DNA from: Thermoanaerobacterales bacterium
GTDB lineage: Bacteria > Bacillota > Thermosediminibacteria > Thermosediminibacterales > Tepidanaerobacteraceae
Assembly: GCA_012839145.1 (NCBI GenBank)
Contig: DUNY01000439.1
Location: 1-8,510 of the forward strand
Direction of reading: 5' to 3'
DNA length: 8,510 nt
The notes under the pieces are model-generated. The model was not told the DNA's origin. It made no database searches and was given only the letters and a program-made list of their open reading frames with translations. The position numbers were made by a program, and so were the translations under genes. Shown here piece after piece: positions 6,595 through 8,510 of the stretch; positions within the stretch are counted from its first letter, which is position 1; every line of letters starts with the position of its first letter.

Positions 6595-6612
6595 TTATTG
6601 CCCTCTTTTCAA

Positions 6613-6837
6613 CTATAATTCTCGATTATGTATATTATCATAGTTTGTCCTTATGTTCAACTCTTGTGTGCATAATGGGCATATGGATGTTTCAAACATC
6701 TCTTTTCTCCACTCAAGAGGCACAAGACTCATTCCTTCAGTTACGCCCTCCTTCTTTCCTGCCCTCCTACCTAAAGCATATCCCAACAAAAAAATCGTTA
6801 TTACTGCTATTATCAACAGTATCATTATACTATGCAT
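6613..6837 (-). CDS. Small one-helix membrane protein with a CPLC motif, unknown function
   Basis: I do not recognise a named family. The 74 residues start with a hydrophobic segment (about 4-22, with IMILLIIAVITIFLLGYALG), then a basic turn RRAGKKEG (24-31). The basic residues after the helix favour a cytoplasmic C-terminus. The soluble part contains LVPLEWRKEMFE and a single CPLC pair (CxxC), then a polar tail. One CxxC could hold half of a zinc site in a dimer, or be redox-active. The ATG overlaps the end of the preceding gene by 8 bases, and GGAAGGGA lies about 9 bases upstream, so translation is probably coupled. Its place inside a tight operon and the structured layout argue that it is real despite its size. 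Confidence 0.72.
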   Translation of the reverse strand: MHSIMILLIIAVITIFLLGYALGRRAGKKEGVTEGMSLVPLEWRKEMFETSICPLCTQELNIRTNYDNIHNREL

Positions 6838-7462
6838 TCGATATCTTCCCTTCCGAATTCAAAAATTCGTGGGCCTTTTTGTGTTTAGTTAACAATAATT
6901 TTATTATGTATTCAATAACTTTCATTGATATTATTGACGAAATTGCCTTAACGTAATCTAAGTAAAAAGTTAAAAGAAAAAAAATAACTGTCAGTAACAC
7001 ACATTCTACTTTCCCCAGCAAAAAAGCCCAATTTTTACTGTTTATCATATCTTTATCGCTGTCTTTGTAATCATCCCATAATTGAATGGAAATCATTATA
7101 AATATCGAAGATGCCATATTTATTTTTAAAAATAATAAACCCAGTGCAGTCACTATAATACTTTCTTGATATCCATATAATCCTGAAGGCATTTTTACTG
7201 TCAAATCCCCTGCCATTCCCAAAGCAAAACTTCCTAAAAAAAGACTTAATGACGTAACCGGATCAAATACAAACGCCAATGACAATAATATCAGTGCATA
7301 AGGCAACCCACCATATTCAATGACGGTAAATAAATTTTGGTCCTTTTGAAGAAAGTCTATGTCCTGGTCTAAATAATCGTCCATTATCTTTATTACCATG
7401 CCTGTAAAAAATACACTTAATATTTTCTTTATTATATATGCATTAGATATTATTAACCACAA
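6830..7462 (-). CDS. Polytopic membrane protein with two Asp-rich motifs, UbiA-prenyltransferase-like
   Basis: The 210 residues are strongly hydrophobic, with about six or seven helices. Two aspartate-rich motifs stand out: DDYLDQDID (28-36), just after the first helix, and WDDYKDSDKD (129-138), before the last helices. UbiA-superfamily enzymes, which move prenyl chains onto aromatic or lipid acceptors, carry two such Mg2+-diphosphate motifs at comparable places, about 120 residues apart; here the spacing is about 102. The protein is shorter than typical UbiA members (about 280-300), apparently lacking the first and last helices. The assignment is therefore at superfamily level only and no substrate can be named. 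The start is TTG at 7462, behind AAAGAGGTGA, overlapping the GTPase gene by 20 bases; the small CxxC gene overlaps its end by 8 bases. Coupled translation and a shared function with the GTPase are inferred. Confidence 0.7.
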   Translation of the reverse strand: MWLIISNAYIIKKILSVFFTGMVIKIMDDYLDQDIDFLQKDQNLFTVIEYGGLPYALILLSLAFVFDPVTSLSLFLGSFALGMAGDLTVKMPSGLYGYQESIIVTALGLLFLKINMASSIFIMISIQLWDDYKDSDKDMINSKNWAFLLGKVECVLLTVIFFLLTFYLDYVKAISSIISMKVIEYIIKLLLTKHKKAHEFLNSEGKISNA

Positions 7463-8051
7463 ATATTTTCACCTCTTTAAAACCTCTTTTGAAAAGAGCT
7501 GAAACAGGAAAGATAACATTGCCCGAAAATTCTTGTTTTATTTTTGTAAAACCTTGTTCTGCCCCGGGAAGATCCATTTTGTTTGCCAATATAGCATATC
7601 CCCTTTTCAGCTGAGCAAATTGGGCAATCTGGTAATCCACTTGGCCCATGGATGTCGGTAAGTCTTTATGTTCAGCAGCACTGGCATCAATAATGTGAAG
7701 AATTACATCTGATTCTCTTATCAGTGATAAAGTCTGTGAAATACCCTTTCTAATTTCCACATTCGGATGGATGCCATCTATAAATCCGGAAGTATCTATA
7801 ATCCTAATTCTTTTTTTGCCCTTCCCCATTGGAATATTTACTATAATGGCTTGTATACAACGAGTTTTGTACGGATTTTCATCCACAAGGCGTGAAATGG
7901 CAGTTTTAAAATAAATCTTCTGAATGGTTTTTACACCTTCATTGCCAATAAGTTCTATATCTAAGGATTTTGAACCAAGGTATTCTGCAAAGTTTATTAA
8001 AAATAATGTTTTTCCTACATTTGTTTTACCTATGATAGTGCATCGCTTCAA
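7443..8051 (-). CDS. Small Era-like (TRAFAC) GTPase of unknown role
   Basis: The 202 residues form little more than a single GTPase domain. G1/Walker A is GKTNVGKT (8-15), G3 is DTSG (86-89), G4 is NKMD (157-160) and G5 is SAL (184-186). ESDVILHIIDAS (113-124) is the usual strand before G4. No KH, OB, TGS or other named accessory domain follows, so it differs from Era, Der, Obg and HflX. The segment from 30 to 80 between G1 and G3, where the switch I region would lie, resembles nothing I know. The start is TTG at 8051, which shares the four bases TTGA with the spoVK stop and is preceded by GGGGGTGG, so translation is coupled to spoVK. In B. subtilis the gene after spoVK is hflX, also a GTPase but about twice this size. 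This protein sits in the same position without being HflX. Confidence 0.85.
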   Translation of the reverse strand: MKRCTIIGKTNVGKTLFLINFAEYLGSKSLDIELIGNEGVKTIQKIYFKTAISRLVDENPYKTRCIQAIIVNIPMGKGKKRIRIIDTSGFIDGIHPNVEIRKGISQTLSLIRESDVILHIIDASAAEHKDLPTSMGQVDYQIAQFAQLKRGYAILANKMDLPGAEQGFTKIKQEFSGNVIFPVSALFKRGFKEVKIFVVNNI

Positions 8052-8510
8052 TTAACATCCACCCCCGAAATATCCTCAGGTTTTATTTGAAGCAAATCCT
8101 CCCTTGATATATTTCTTTGATTTACCAGACGAAGAGCCTGACGGCGCAAAGCTTTTTCTATCATGTTACGAACAAGTCGCGCATTTCCTAATTTATCATA
8201 AAATGTCTCGTTTTTACTCTTATGTAAAATACTTTCAAACTTAAATAATGCTTCCGAACTAAACTTGTATTGACTTTTTTCAACCATCATTTTGGCAATC
8301 TGCATAAGTTCATCAATACTGTAGTCGCTAAATTCTATTTTTATGGGAAACCTAGAACGAAGTCCCGGGTTTATTCGTAAAAACCAATCCATCTCATCTT
8401 TATATCCAGCTAAGATCACAATAAGGCTATCTTTGTGGTCCTCCATCGCTTTTACAAGTACGTCTATGCACTCTTTGCCAAAGTCCTTTTCTCCTCCCCT
8501 TGCTAAAGAA
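8048..8510 (-). CDS. spoVK: SpoVK/CbxX-type AAA ATPase, 5' end outside the window
   Basis: This is the C-terminal half (about 153 residues) of a stage V sporulation protein K-type AAA+ ATPase. The frame stays open through the window edge, and residues upstream of the apparent ATG at 8446 read SLARGGEKDFGKEC, which belongs to the conserved family core. That ATG is therefore internal (AMEDH). From the first full codon, the sensor-1 strand is LIVILAGY (29-36), the arginine-finger region NPGLRSRF is 47-54, and a sensor-2-like GNARLVRN is 108-115. Walker A and B lie outside the window. In Bacillus the gene is expressed in the sporulating mother cell and needed for spore maturation. Related CbxX/CfqX proteins are Rubisco activases, but the operon context with ynbB favours SpoVK. 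It is the first visible gene of a five-gene - strand operon and overlaps the GTPase gene by 4 bases. Confidence 0.9.
   Translation of the reverse strand, partial: SLARGGEKDFGKECIDVLVKAMEDHKDSLIVILAGYKDEMDWFLRINPGLRSRFPIKIEFSDYSIDELMQIAKMMVEKSQYKFSSEALFKFESILHKSKNETFYDKLGNARLVRNMIEKALRRQALRLVNQRNISREDLLQIKPEDISGVDVN

Noticed and set aside
6645..6956. Two + strand open frames (103 and 79 codons) opposite the CxxC and UbiA-like genes
   Set aside because: They are antisense shadows of coupled - strand genes, with no start signals and low-complexity composition.
1..8510. CRISPR array, insertion sequence or prophage
   Set aside because: No spaced direct repeats of 20-40 bases, no transposase or integrase gene and no phage genes are present; the only long duplication is the lexA fragment.

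Overview
The window looks like chromosomal DNA of a low-GC, endospore-forming member of the Firmicutes, most likely a Clostridia-type anaerobe. The reasons are AT-rich intergenic DNA, strong AGGAGG-type ribosome binding sites, frequent TTG starts, a Gram-positive LexA with a Bacillus-like operator, a spoVK-family gene, and the spoVK-to-ynbB gene neighbourhood known from Bacillus. Genus cannot be fixed from the sequence alone.

Layout, left to right. (1) 1-822, + strand: the C-terminal three quarters of a double-P-loop ATPase of unknown role, cut by the window edge and closed by a strong terminator. (2) 951-2147, + strand: a complete class I aminotransferase of the aspartate aminotransferase type. 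It is convergent with (3) 2224-3582, - strand, an 11-helix sodium-coupled amino acid transporter of the NSS family; one hairpin between them can terminate both. (4) 3797-3965, + strand: a self-contained tRNA-Trp unit with a consensus promoter, CCA encoded in the DNA, and its own terminator. (5) 3966-4503: about 540 bases without a gene. It holds a long imperfect hairpin and a 68-bp decayed copy of the 3' part of lexA. (6) 4504-5180, + strand: lexA with its own promoter and a LexA-type operator over the -35. It is convergent across a bidirectional terminator with (7) 5311-8510, - strand, a tightly packed operon read right to left: spoVK (3' part), a small Era-like GTPase, a UbiA-like membrane protein, a one-helix CxxC protein, and a ynbB-type PLP lyase.

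In region 7 the genes overlap by 4, 20 and 8 bases, then sit 18 bases apart, so they are probably co-transcribed and translationally coupled. In Bacillus subtilis, spoVK is followed by the GTPase gene hflX (ynbA) and ynbB. Here the middle is filled by a different small GTPase plus two membrane proteins, which I recognise only at superfamily level or not at all. This cassette is the best candidate for an undescribed functional unit, possibly linked to sporulation or the envelope, but that role is inference.

The most unusual DNA-level signal is the lexA fragment upstream of lexA. It is 65/68 identical, in the same orientation, has only transition differences, and its edges share a 7-bp direct repeat. 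This suggests a templated insertion copied from the gene next door.
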